This document shows positions 7,459 to 15,178 of a stretch of 64,000 nt of DNA, one piece after another (the stretch's first letter is position 1; every line of letters begins with the position of its first letter). The notes below the pieces were generated by a model. The model did no database searches and was not told the origin of the DNA. It saw only the letters and a list, made by a program, of their open reading frames with translations. Where the stretch lies: positions 1-64,000 of the forward strand of contig NZ_CANMQT010000016.1 in NCBI RefSeq assembly GCF_947500065.1. The letters are read 5' to 3'. The stretch comes from an uncultured Aquimarina sp. (lineage in GTDB: Bacteria; Bacteroidota; Bacteroidia; Flavobacteriales; Flavobacteriaceae). A program made the translations under genes and the position numbers.

Positions 7459-7917
7459 TTATTCCTTTAATTCGTGCCAACCGGATTTCGCATTCATTCC
7501 ATATCTTTTCAAGGTGATTTCTTTTCTTTTGAATCTCAATTCAACTAATGCTGCGATATTTTCTTTTCCATTCATCCATACCAATTCATTATCTACTAAT
7601 TCCTTAATTAGTTCAATTTTTAATTCATCTGAACTAAGTTTCGTGTTGTTTTCATAACTCAAAAGACAGGATGTTCCATCCATATAAACAATGATTTGAA
7701 GTTTAAGTTTACCTCTTAGTTTTTGTTGGGCATCATTTGTTATATGTTTAGTTAGCAGCTTTATTAATTCATTTTTATCTTTTTTTGCGGTTTCAATTTC
7801 ACTCTCTAAAGCAAACCTCTTGGTGTTACAACCTTCAAATTTTTCTTCATAAATATTTTGAGAGTATGAGTATAAAGAAACCAAAATAGAGAAGAGTAAT
7901 AGGTTTTTTTTAATCAT
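7459..7917 (-). CDS. secreted cassette protein, TonB C-terminal-like (copy 2)
   Basis: Identical to the protein at 4328-4786: signal peptide followed by a charged helix and a short beta-alpha-beta C-terminal region. Its start codon is 18 bp inside the cassette border (AAC at 7935-7937). As first gene of the first cassette it is the one most exposed to transcription from the recombinase gene, which points the same way and ends 70 bp upstream. Confidence 0.75.
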   Translation of the reverse strand: MIKKNLLLFSILVSLYSYSQNIYEEKFEGCNTKRFALESEIETAKKDKNELIKLLTKHITNDAQQKLRGKLKLQIIVYMDGTSCLLSYENNTKLSSDELKIELIKELVDNELVWMNGKENIAALVELRFKRKEITLKRYGMNAKSGWHELKE

Positions 7918-7931
7918 AATATTGAATTATT

Positions 7932-7985
7932 GCTAACAATTGTATATAGTTACAAAAGGTAACTATATATCTATTTTGTGAGGAG
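7932..7985 (-). other. attI-like site at the head of array 1
   Basis: Between the recombinase stop and the first cassette lies a perfect dyad, TATATAGTTAC (7943-7953) and GTAACTATATA (7959-7969), five bases apart, next to the crossover triplet AAC at 7935-7937. On the minus strand the junction reads CAATTGTTAGCAAT. A closely matching arrangement (AACAA, TATATAGTTAC, AACTATATA) heads the second array at 27450-27490. This position and similarity suggest the primary insertion site; it has not been tested. Confidence 0.65.
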
Positions 7986-7986
7986 G

Positions 7987-9126
7987 CTAATTTAGTAAAT
8001 CTTTTATGCCTTTGTAGGATTTTATTGCTACATGAGTATATATTTCTGTAGTTTTAGTTGATTTATGACCTAATAATGCTTGGATATATCTCAGGTCAGT
8101 GCCCTCCTCCAAAAGATGTGTAGCAAAACTGTGCCTTAGCATATGAGGAGATACTTTTTTTATAATAGATACTTTCAGAGCAGCTTCTTTTACCACCTTT
8201 AAGATACTCGAAGGACTATATGGACTCCCAGTATTTGCCCCTTCAAATAAATATACTTTCGGCTTATAGGCTTTGTAATAACTTCTTAAAAGAAGCAGTA
8301 CACTCTTGTTAAGTATCGTGTATCTGTCATGATTTCCTTTAGCCTGTTTTACTTTGATTAATAATCGTTTACTATCAATATCCTCTGGTTTTAAATGTAA
8401 TATCTCACTTCTGCGAAGCCCTGAAGAATATAAAAGACTAATAATACATTTATGTTTCAGATTAGTAGTGGCTTCAATCATTTTTATAATATCACCTTTT
8501 GCAAGTATATCAGGCAGTTGAATAGATTTTCTTGGTCGTTCAATACTATAAAATCGATTTGGCATTCCCATAACTACTTCATAATAAAACTTAATACTAT
8601 TAATAGCCTGATTTATATAACTGTCAGATTTGTTTCTATGAACCAAAGATTGTAGATAGTTCCGTACCTCGTCTTCAGATAGCTCGATGATTTCTTTATC
8701 CGGATACGTGTTTATGAATTTTTCGAATTGAGAAATATAAGTTTTACAAGTACTTACCGAGTATCGTTTAAGCTCTAGTTTTAATAAATATGCTTCTGGA
8801 ACATACTTAAAAGAATTTGTCTTAGAACGATTCCGATACCAATTAATATCCGGCAATGCATTTTCTCTAATCACCTTTTCCTTGAAAAAGAAGTTACAGT
8901 TGATGCGGGCTATCCCCCTAAATTTGTTGAAAATCAAATCTAAATTTTTCTTGGTATTCATAATATATACCATTCCGTATTGATTGCTCCACTTGGGATT
9001 AGGTAATTCTTTGATTAAAGCCTGAATTACTTTATCAGGATAGAATTGTAAACCTATCATTTTCTGTTGCTTAATCAATAAGTGCTTAAGAGTAATATGC
9101 TTATTAATAGGATTCATGTGTGTCAA
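7987..9126 (-). CDS. tyrosine recombinase of the cassette array (Xer-like, not canonical IntI)
   Basis: Site-specific recombinase, 379 aa. An N-terminal ~100-residue extension is followed by a SAM-like core-binding domain (about 105-190, SVSTCKTYISQFEKFINTY) and the catalytic domain (about 205-379). Catalytic residues are visible: Arg in SSGLRRSEIL, Lys in KQAKGNHDRY, HMLRHSF with His and Arg, GHKST, and the nucleophile Tyr in TTEIYTHV. The IntI-specific insertion before the HxxR box (the ...RHH... patch) is absent; FEGANTGSPYSPSSILKVVKEAA takes its place. It points the same way as the cassettes, as in 'reverse' integrons. Start codon uncertain: MNPINK (9117) or MIGLQFY (9060) are alternatives. 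Confidence 0.88.
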   Translation of the reverse strand: MTHMNPINKHITLKHLLIKQQKMIGLQFYPDKVIQALIKELPNPKWSNQYGMVYIMNTKKNLDLIFNKFRGIARINCNFFFKEKVIRENALPDINWYRNRSKTNSFKYVPEAYLLKLELKRYSVSTCKTYISQFEKFINTYPDKEIIELSEDEVRNYLQSLVHRNKSDSYINQAINSIKFYYEVVMGMPNRFYSIERPRKSIQLPDILAKGDIIKMIEATTNLKHKCIISLLYSSGLRRSEILHLKPEDIDSKRLLIKVKQAKGNHDRYTILNKSVLLLLRSYYKAYKPKVYLFEGANTGSPYSPSSILKVVKEAALKVSIIKKVSPHMLRHSFATHLLEEGTDLRYIQALLGHKSTKTTEIYTHVAIKSYKGIKDLLN

Positions 9127-9162
9127 AGATGTATCAATACATAATCAATTGCAATCAAAGCC

Positions 9163-9197
9163 GTAGAATTAAACGTTTAATAAACGTTTAATTCTAC
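9163..9197. promoter_or_regulatory. perfect 35-nt palindrome between divergent genes, candidate operator
   Basis: GTAGAATTAAACGTTTA and its exact complement are separated by a single A. Each arm holds an AAACGTTT sub-palindrome. It lies 37 bp before the recombinase start and 48 bp before the zinc-ribbon gene, in the only shared promoter region. No T run follows on either side, so a terminator is unlikely. A repressor site, or a recombinase-binding site, would fit. Confidence 0.55.
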
Positions 9198-9245
9198 AGG
9201 TAACATTTATCATATAATAGACACATAACTATAAGATGAAGTAAA

Positions 9246-9620
9246 ATGATAAAATGTTTGTACTGTAAGTCAATAATAACTGGAAGAAAAGATAAAAGAT
9301 TTTGTAACTCTTATTGCAAATCTGCTTATCACAATATTCAGAATCGCGAAAAAGAAGACACATTTTTTAAAAAAGTAGATAAACAACTAAAAAAGAATAG
9401 AAAAATATTAAAAGGTTTTAATAAAGCTGGTTTAGTAACTGTGCGTAAAGAGAAATTAGTAAAGGAAGGTTTTGATCCAAAGTATTTTACACATTACTGG
9501 AAAAATAACAAAGGACAAGTATATCTTTTCTGCTATGAATATGGCTTTCTGGAGTTAAAAGAAAACACCAAAAAGAAATACCTTTTAGTCATTTGGCAAT
9601 CATACATGGATACTACTTAG
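9246..9620 (+). CDS. small zinc-ribbon protein, divergent from the recombinase
   Basis: A 124-aa protein. The N-terminus CLYCKSIITGRKDKRFCNSYCKSAYHN has CxxC and CxxxC pairs about 14 residues apart, a treble-clef/zinc-ribbon metal site of the kind seen in small Bacteroidota DNA- or RNA-associated proteins. A basic helix (FFKKVDKQLKKNRKILKGFNKAGL) and an aromatic C-terminal part (YFTHYWKNNKGQVYLFCYEYGFLEL) follow. It shares its promoter region with the recombinase. Function unknown; a regulatory or accessory role with the recombinase is only a guess. Confidence 0.8.
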   Translation: MIKCLYCKSIITGRKDKRFCNSYCKSAYHNIQNREKEDTFFKKVDKQLKKNRKILKGFNKAGLVTVRKEKLVKEGFDPKYFTHYWKNNKGQVYLFCYEYGFLELKENTKKKYLLVIWQSYMDTT

Positions 9621-9685
9621 ATTTTAACATATACTGTTAATAAAAGAGTGTTTTACTACTCAGATTCTTTAAAACCCACTACCAT

Positions 9686-9840
9686 AAGTGGGGGAGGGGT
9701 ACTTATACAAGTGGGGGCATACGTGTCAGAATACGGTTAGGGGTACTTGTACTAGTGGGTGTATGAGTGTTAGAACACAGTTAGGGGCACTTCTATAAGT
9801 GGGTACTCCTACCCAAAAGGTTGTCTAGGGGTACTTCAAA
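9686..9840. repeat. G-rich degenerate tandem repeat, 44-bp period
   Basis: Three successive units of exactly 44 bases start at 9709, 9753 and 9797. Each opens with [AT]AGTGGG and closes with [AG]GGG[TC]ACTT. A shortened unit is at 9686. The GC content is far above the surroundings. It occupies the 363-bp gap between the zinc-ribbon gene and recG, where no ORF is seen. Function unknown. Confidence 0.75.
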
Positions 9841-9938
9841 CAGAGGCATGCCTATACCTAGACACAAGTGGCACCTGTGTTAGAGCTAAGCGTTACTTCT
9901 ATTTGAAGTACCCAGTGGGTACTGTAGAGGTGGGTAGG

Positions 9939-9957
9939 GGGTACTTATGAAGTACCC
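9939..9957. terminator. hairpin near the 3' end of recG
   Basis: GGGTACTT-ATG-AAGTACCC is a perfect 8-bp stem with a 3-nt loop, located 27 bp beyond the recG stop and between convergent genes. No long T run follows on either strand, so it is a weak terminator candidate. The same GGGTACTT words recur in the tandem repeat next to it. Confidence 0.35.
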
Positions 9958-9983
9958 TAAACAAATTGACAACTGTTAATTTT

Positions 9984-12086
9984 TTAACTAATATAGTTCC
10001 AGATATTTTTGTGTTTAGCAAGTTGTTGATAGGTAAACAACAATATCTTATTTTTCTCTAGCGCTAGAGAAGGGTCTTCTTTTAGAATTTTCATGGCGTA
10101 GTATCGGGCAGTTTTCAGGATGTCATTATCTCGTACGATATCTGCTATTTTTAGATTTAAAACACCACTTTGTTGAGTACCCATAATATCTCCTGGTCCA
10201 CGTAATTTTAAGTCTACTTCTGCAATTTCGAAGCCATCATTGGTTCGAACCATAGTTTCTAGCCGAGTTTTACTATCAGATGATAGTTTATGACTAGTCA
10301 TTAGGATACAGAAACTCTGTTCTGCTCCACGACCCACGCGACCTCGTAACTGGTGTAACTGCGAGAGCCCGAAACGTTCTGCACTCTCTATGATCATCAC
10401 ACTGGCATTGGGCACATTAACACCCACTTCTATCACCGTTGTGGCTACCATAATATTGGTTTCTCCTTTTACAAAACGCTCCATCTCATAATCCTTATCT
10501 GCTGGTTTCATTTTGCCATGTACTATGGATATTTGATAATCCGGAGTAGGGAAGGAGCGGGCAATACTTTCATATCCATCCATCAAATCTTTATAATCTA
10601 ATGCTTCGGATTCCTGGATTAGAGGATATACAATATAGATTTGTCTTCCTTTTTGGATTTCATCAGCAATAAATTTAAAAACCTTTAGACGATTGCTATC
10701 ATATCGATGTACCGTTTTAATAGATTTTCTTCCTGGTGGTAATTCATCAATCACTGAAATATCCAGATCTCCATACAGACTCATGGCTAATGTTCTAGGT
10801 ATTGGCGTTGCTGTCATGACAAGAATATGGGGTGGATACGTGTTCTTATGCCAGAGTTTAGAGCGTTGTGCTACACCAAATCGATGTTGTTCATCTATAA
10901 TTGCTAGGCCTAGATTTTTAAACTTCACTTTATCTTCTAATACAGCGTGTGTACCAATAAGAATATGTAATGTACCTTCTTCTAATTCCTGATGGATTAT
11001 ACGGCGTTCTTTGGTCTTAGAACTACCCATCAATAGTTTTACATTGATGTCTAGGTCTTTGGTTAATTCTACAATTCCTTGATAATGTTGATTGGCCAAA
11101 ATAGCAGTTGGCGCCATCAAACATGCCTGGAAACCATTATCTAGAGCTAATAACATGGTCATTAATCCTACAATTGTTTTCCCAGATCCTACATCTCCCT
11201 GCAGCAGTCTATTCATTTGCGCACTGCTACCAATATCCTTTCGAATTTCTTTGATTACTCGTTTCTGAGCATTGGTTAACTCAAATGGTAAGTGATGATT
11301 GTAGAAATTGGTAAAATATTCTCCAACCTCGGTAAAAGGAAATCCTTTGATCTTTTGTTTACGAATTAGTTTTTTAGTAATTAATTGTAGTTGAATATAG
11401 AAAAGCTCCTCAAACTTTAATCGATATTGCGCCTTGGCTAGTAATTCTTGATTTTTTGGGAAGTGAATATTAAGAATTGCTTCACTTTTATGAATAAGTT
11501 TTAATTCATTACGTATTTCTTCAGAAAGGGTGTCATAAAACCGTGCTTTGGTATCTAGAAATAATTGCATCATCATTTTGCTAAGTACCCGATTGGTAAT
11601 GCCTTTATTCGATAATTTTTCTGTGGAAGGATATACGGGTTGCATCATCACCTTTAGGTTCTTTTCATGTTCCGTAAGCAATTCCATCTCTGGATGTGGC
11701 ATACTAAACCCATTATAGTATTTAGTCTTACCAAAAATTACATAAGGGGTGTTTAGTTTTATATTTTCCTTAATCCATTTATGACCTCTAAACCATACCA
11801 ATTCCATTTCTCCGGTATCATCCATAAATTTGGCGACTAAACGTTTTCCACGTTTTTGTTCAACCATTTTAAGGTTTACAATTTTGCCAACCATTTGTAC
11901 CTCTGCAGAAGTACGTTGCAATTCATTGATTTTATAGTAATTGGTCTTGTCGATATACCGATTCGGAAACAAATTCACCAAATCCTGATAGGTATGAATA
12001 CCTAATTCTGTGCGTAATAGATCCGCACGAGAAGGCCCAACACCTTTTAGATAATCAATAGGAGTTTGTAAGATATTTGCATTCAT
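9984..12086 (-). CDS. recG: ATP-dependent DNA helicase RecG
   Basis: Branch-migrating helicase that remodels stalled replication forks and Holliday junctions. The family start MNANILQTPIDYLKGVGPSRADLL (12086) is preferred over the longer ORF. Seen in order: wedge/OB domain (about 60-150), Walker A GDVGSGKT, DEQH box (AIIDEQHRFGV), motif III TATPIPRT, and the C-terminal helicase lobe with HQLRGRVGRG and DLKLRGPGDIMGTQQSG. About 700 aa, normal length. Ordinary chromosomal gene, marking the edge of the cassette region. Confidence 0.97.
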   Translation of the reverse strand: MNANILQTPIDYLKGVGPSRADLLRTELGIHTYQDLVNLFPNRYIDKTNYYKINELQRTSAEVQMVGKIVNLKMVEQKRGKRLVAKFMDDTGEMELVWFRGHKWIKENIKLNTPYVIFGKTKYYNGFSMPHPEMELLTEHEKNLKVMMQPVYPSTEKLSNKGITNRVLSKMMMQLFLDTKARFYDTLSEEIRNELKLIHKSEAILNIHFPKNQELLAKAQYRLKFEELFYIQLQLITKKLIRKQKIKGFPFTEVGEYFTNFYNHHLPFELTNAQKRVIKEIRKDIGSSAQMNRLLQGDVGSGKTIVGLMTMLLALDNGFQACLMAPTAILANQHYQGIVELTKDLDINVKLLMGSSKTKERRIIHQELEEGTLHILIGTHAVLEDKVKFKNLGLAIIDEQHRFGVAQRSKLWHKNTYPPHILVMTATPIPRTLAMSLYGDLDISVIDELPPGRKSIKTVHRYDSNRLKVFKFIADEIQKGRQIYIVYPLIQESEALDYKDLMDGYESIARSFPTPDYQISIVHGKMKPADKDYEMERFVKGETNIMVATTVIEVGVNVPNASVMIIESAERFGLSQLHQLRGRVGRGAEQSFCILMTSHKLSSDSKTRLETMVRTNDGFEIAEVDLKLRGPGDIMGTQQSGVLNLKIADIVRDNDILKTARYYAMKILKEDPSLALEKNKILLFTYQQLAKHKNIWNYIS

Positions 12087-12188
12087 TAGAGCGAAGATAC
12101 TATTAATCAGAAAAATGTTCAAAGCAAAACGTGTCACATTACCAGACTAAAATCGTTATTTTGGCAGAACATTTGATTATTGATACAT

Positions 12189-14273
12189 ATGCGATTTATT
12201 TTATATCTAATTATACTTTCTATTTCCTTTGGTGGTGTAGCACAGCAAACTAAAGAGGTGGATTTTTTGACAGGAAAAGTGAATGTTTTTTTGGAGGCTA
12301 GTTTCAAAAAAATAGAAGGAAAAGTAACATATACTTTTAAAATTCTTCAACCAACATCATCTATTACTATTGATGCACAGAAGATGCAAATTATGGGTGT
12401 TTCATTAGATGGAACAGCAACAGATGTAGTATATGATGATAAAAAAATACAAGTTACTTCGGATTTTAAAGTGGGAGCTGAGCATACTATAGAAATTCAG
12501 TATATCGCTGTTCCTAAAAAAGCACTGTATTTCCTAAAGGACTATCAAGGGAATGACCAGATCTGGACACAAGGACAAGGAAAATATACTTCTAACTGGT
12601 TGCCGAGTTTTGATGATATGAATGAAAAGGTAGTTTTTGATATGGTTATCAATTATGATGCGGATTATGAAGTAATAACCAATGGAAAGTTAGTTGATAA
12701 ACAAGCTGTAAATGATTCTATCCAGCGATGGGAGTATGATATGCAGCAACCAATGAGTAGCTATTTACTGGCATTGGCAATAGGGAAATACGACAAAGTG
12801 GTTGAAACTTCAGAAAGTGGTATTCCACTAGAAATGTACTATTATCCAGAGGATAAGGACAAGTTCGAATCAACCTATAAGCATAGCAAAAAAATGTTTG
12901 ATTTCCTTGAAAAGGAGATTGGATATGCTTTTCCTTGGCAAAATTATAAACAGATTCCTGTAAAAGATTTTCTATATGCCGGGATGGAAAATACCGGAAC
13001 TACTATTTTTTCTGATGCCTTTGTAGTAGATAACATAGGATTTAATGATCGTAATTATATCAATGTAAATGCTCACGAATTGGCACATCAATGGTTTGGT
13101 GACTTGGTAACAGAAACAGAAGGAAAACATCATTGGTTACAAGAAGGTTTTGCTACCTATTACGCATTGCTGGCAGAGAAAGAAATTTTTGGAGAAGAAT
13201 ATTTTCAGTATAAGTTGTATGAAAGTGCTGAGCAACTCACAGAACAGGCTAAGGCAACTGATGCCACTTCTTTGCTGAATCCTAAAGCAAGTTCTCTTAC
13301 TTTTTATCAACGTGGAGCTTGGGCATTGCACGCACTAAAAAAAATAATCGGAGATGCTAATTTTAAGATTACTGTCAATAACTACTTAGAGAAGCATAAA
13401 TTTGGTAACGTAACTACTTCTGATTTTATTACTGTAGCAGAAGAGGTAAGTGGTCAGGATTTAACCGAGTATCAGAAAATATGGTTAGAAGCCATTGAGT
13501 TTCCATCTCAGGAAGCATTGGATATATTAACAACCTCTTCGTTTATTAAGAAATATTTAAGCCTGGCAGGTGAGCGCACTCAACCCATAGCCGGAAAATG
13601 GGGGACATTAGCTACGGCTTTAGACTTTCCGATCAATGAGTATTTAGGTCAAGAAGTGATCTACCAATTAGAAGGAGATACATCAAAAGAAGCGATTGCA
13701 TTGTTTACTAAAGCTTTTGAGACCAATAATATATATGTACGTCAGGCAATTGCCAATACCATGAGTAGCATACCCAAAGAGCTAAAAAAACAATATGAGT
13801 CTTTGTTAGAAGATGAATCCTATGCTACTATAGAGCCAGCATTATATCATTTATGGGCTAATTTTCCTTCAGAAAGAACTCGATATCTGGATCAAACTAA
13901 GGATGTCATTGGTTTTCATGATAAAAATGTAAGAATACTTTGGTTAGTTTTAGCACTTAGTACACAAGAATACCAGAAAGAAAAACATCAGCAGTTTTAT
14001 ACGGAGTTATCAGGATATTCTTCTTCAATACATCATTTTAGTACGCGAGAGAATGCTTTTACTTATTTAGAGAGTCTTAACGCTTTTTCGGATCAATCTC
14101 TTGTAGATTTGGTGGATGGAGCAGTACATTATAATTGGCGATTTAGGAACTTTTGCAGGAAAGTTTTAGATAACCTTCTGAAGAAGCCTAAATTTCAAAA
14201 GAAATATGTAGATTTAAAGGGTGATTTGCCAAAGAGGCAACAAGATTTTTTAGAAAAGAAATTAACCCCATAA
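12189..14273 (+). CDS. secreted M1-family aminopeptidase
   Basis: Zinc aminopeptidase of the M1 (gluzincin) family. The start is set at the ATG of MRFILYLIILSISFGGVAQ (12189), which begins a signal peptide; the ORF track uses a TTG three codons earlier. Visible: the GMENTGT exopeptidase motif and HELAHQWFGD with the third ligand in WLQEGFATYYA, the canonical HExxH-18-E spacing. A helical C-terminal half of about 250 residues follows. Probably periplasmic or surface-located, releasing N-terminal amino acids from peptides. It is followed after 8 bp by the patatin genes. Confidence 0.95.
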   Translation: MRFILYLIILSISFGGVAQQTKEVDFLTGKVNVFLEASFKKIEGKVTYTFKILQPTSSITIDAQKMQIMGVSLDGTATDVVYDDKKIQVTSDFKVGAEHTIEIQYIAVPKKALYFLKDYQGNDQIWTQGQGKYTSNWLPSFDDMNEKVVFDMVINYDADYEVITNGKLVDKQAVNDSIQRWEYDMQQPMSSYLLALAIGKYDKVVETSESGIPLEMYYYPEDKDKFESTYKHSKKMFDFLEKEIGYAFPWQNYKQIPVKDFLYAGMENTGTTIFSDAFVVDNIGFNDRNYINVNAHELAHQWFGDLVTETEGKHHWLQEGFATYYALLAEKEIFGEEYFQYKLYESAEQLTEQAKATDATSLLNPKASSLTFYQRGAWALHALKKIIGDANFKITVNNYLEKHKFGNVTTSDFITVAEEVSGQDLTEYQKIWLEAIEFPSQEALDILTTSSFIKKYLSLAGERTQPIAGKWGTLATALDFPINEYLGQEVIYQLEGDTSKEAIALFTKAFETNNIYVRQAIANTMSSIPKELKKQYESLLEDESYATIEPALYHLWANFPSERTRYLDQTKDVIGFHDKNVRILWLVLALSTQEYQKEKHQQFYTELSGYSSSIHHFSTRENAFTYLESLNAFSDQSLVDLVDGAVHYNWRFRNFCRKVLDNLLKKPKFQKKYVDLKGDLPKRQQDFLEKKLTP

Positions 14274-14281
14274 ATGAGAGT

Positions 14282-15175
14282 ATGCGTGCATTAGTAATTT
14301 CCGGAGGAGGCAGTAAAGGAGCTTTTGCAGGAGGAGTTGCACAATATTTAATTCAGGATTTAGGTAGACATTATGATATGTTTATAGGCACCTCTACAGG
14401 AAGTCTTTTGGTATCTCATCTAGCATTATCTAAAATAGAAGAAATAAAAAGCTTTTATACTTCGGTTAATCAATCTTCAATATTCAGGAATTGTCCCTTT
14501 ATAATAAAAAAAAAGAGAGGCTATAATAGTATTAGTATCAATCATTTTAATGTGTTAAGTAATCTAATTAGAGGCAGAAAATCCTTTGGAGATAGCAGAA
14601 ATCTTAGAGAACTTATCGAAAATGCTGTTTCTAAGAAGTATTTTGAAACCTTACAATCTGGGACTAAAGATGTAATAGTAACGGTAACTAATTTATCAAC
14701 GAATGAAGTAGAGTACAAGTCTATTAAAGAATGTACGTATGAAGATTTTCTGGATTGGATATGGATATCGTGTAATTATCCACCTTTTATGAGTTTAGTT
14801 CGTAAAAACTTTTGTGATTATGTAGATGGAGGCCTTGGATCAATGGTTCCAATAGAAGAGGCGATAAAAAGAGGAGCTAAAGAAATAGATGTGATCGTAT
14901 TAGAAACAGAAGTTAATTATCTCAATCGCATGCCAACAAAGAATCCGTTTACCCTAATTACAAGTATGGTGGATTTTATGATGGATACTATAGAACACCA
15001 AAATATTAGAATTGGTAAATTTGCTGCATCACAAAAAGAGGTAGCCATGGATTTGTATTATACGCCTACAGTGCTAACTACAAATTCATTAATTTTTGAA
15101 AAAGAAAAAATGACACAATGGTGGACTAAAGGTTATGAGTTTGCCAAAAAAAAGAATACATCTAATAGACTATAA
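14282..15175 (+). CDS. patatin-like phospholipase (first of tandem pair)
   Basis: Cytoplasmic-looking patatin-family lipid hydrolase with a Ser-Asp dyad, 297 aa. The oxyanion loop is SGGGSKGAFAGG near the N-terminus, the nucleophile elbow is GTSTG (residues about 38-42), and the catalytic Asp is in YVDGGLG. No signal peptide. It begins 8 bp after the aminopeptidase and stops 3 bp before a paralogue sharing most of its sequence, so the pair probably arose by tandem duplication and is co-transcribed. Substrate unknown. Confidence 0.93.
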   Translation: MRALVISGGGSKGAFAGGVAQYLIQDLGRHYDMFIGTSTGSLLVSHLALSKIEEIKSFYTSVNQSSIFRNCPFIIKKKRGYNSISINHFNVLSNLIRGRKSFGDSRNLRELIENAVSKKYFETLQSGTKDVIVTVTNLSTNEVEYKSIKECTYEDFLDWIWISCNYPPFMSLVRKNFCDYVDGGLGSMVPIEEAIKRGAKEIDVIVLETEVNYLNRMPTKNPFTLITSMVDFMMDTIEHQNIRIGKFAASQKEVAMDLYYTPTVLTTNSLIFEKEKMTQWWTKGYEFAKKKNTSNRL

Positions 15176-15178
15176 TAC

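Larger units (their letters stand above)
6927..7937 (-). repeat. duplicated gene cassette, copy 2, at the array head
   Basis: Identical to 3796-4806. This copy is the first cassette, directly beside the attI-like dyad and the recombinase gene. This is where a newly inserted cassette is expected under the integron model, so it is probably the younger copy. Lack of any difference over 1,008 bp implies a recent event. Confidence 0.92.

Noticed and set aside
3796-7937. Composite transposon or IS duplication
   Set aside because: No transposase, no terminal inverted repeats and no target duplication; borders coincide with the AAC/GTT cores shared with neighbouring sites.
7987-9126. Canonical integron integrase IntI
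   Set aside because: The tyrosine recombinase core is clear, but the IntI-specific insertion before the HxxR box is missing, so I call it Xer-like and leave the symbol empty.
7987-9620. Prophage or integrative element at the recombinase
   Set aside because: No phage structural, replication or conjugation genes are nearby; recG lies on one side and cassettes on the other.
9939-9957. Confident intrinsic terminator for recG
   Set aside because: The stem is perfect but no T run follows on either strand, so it is listed only at low confidence.
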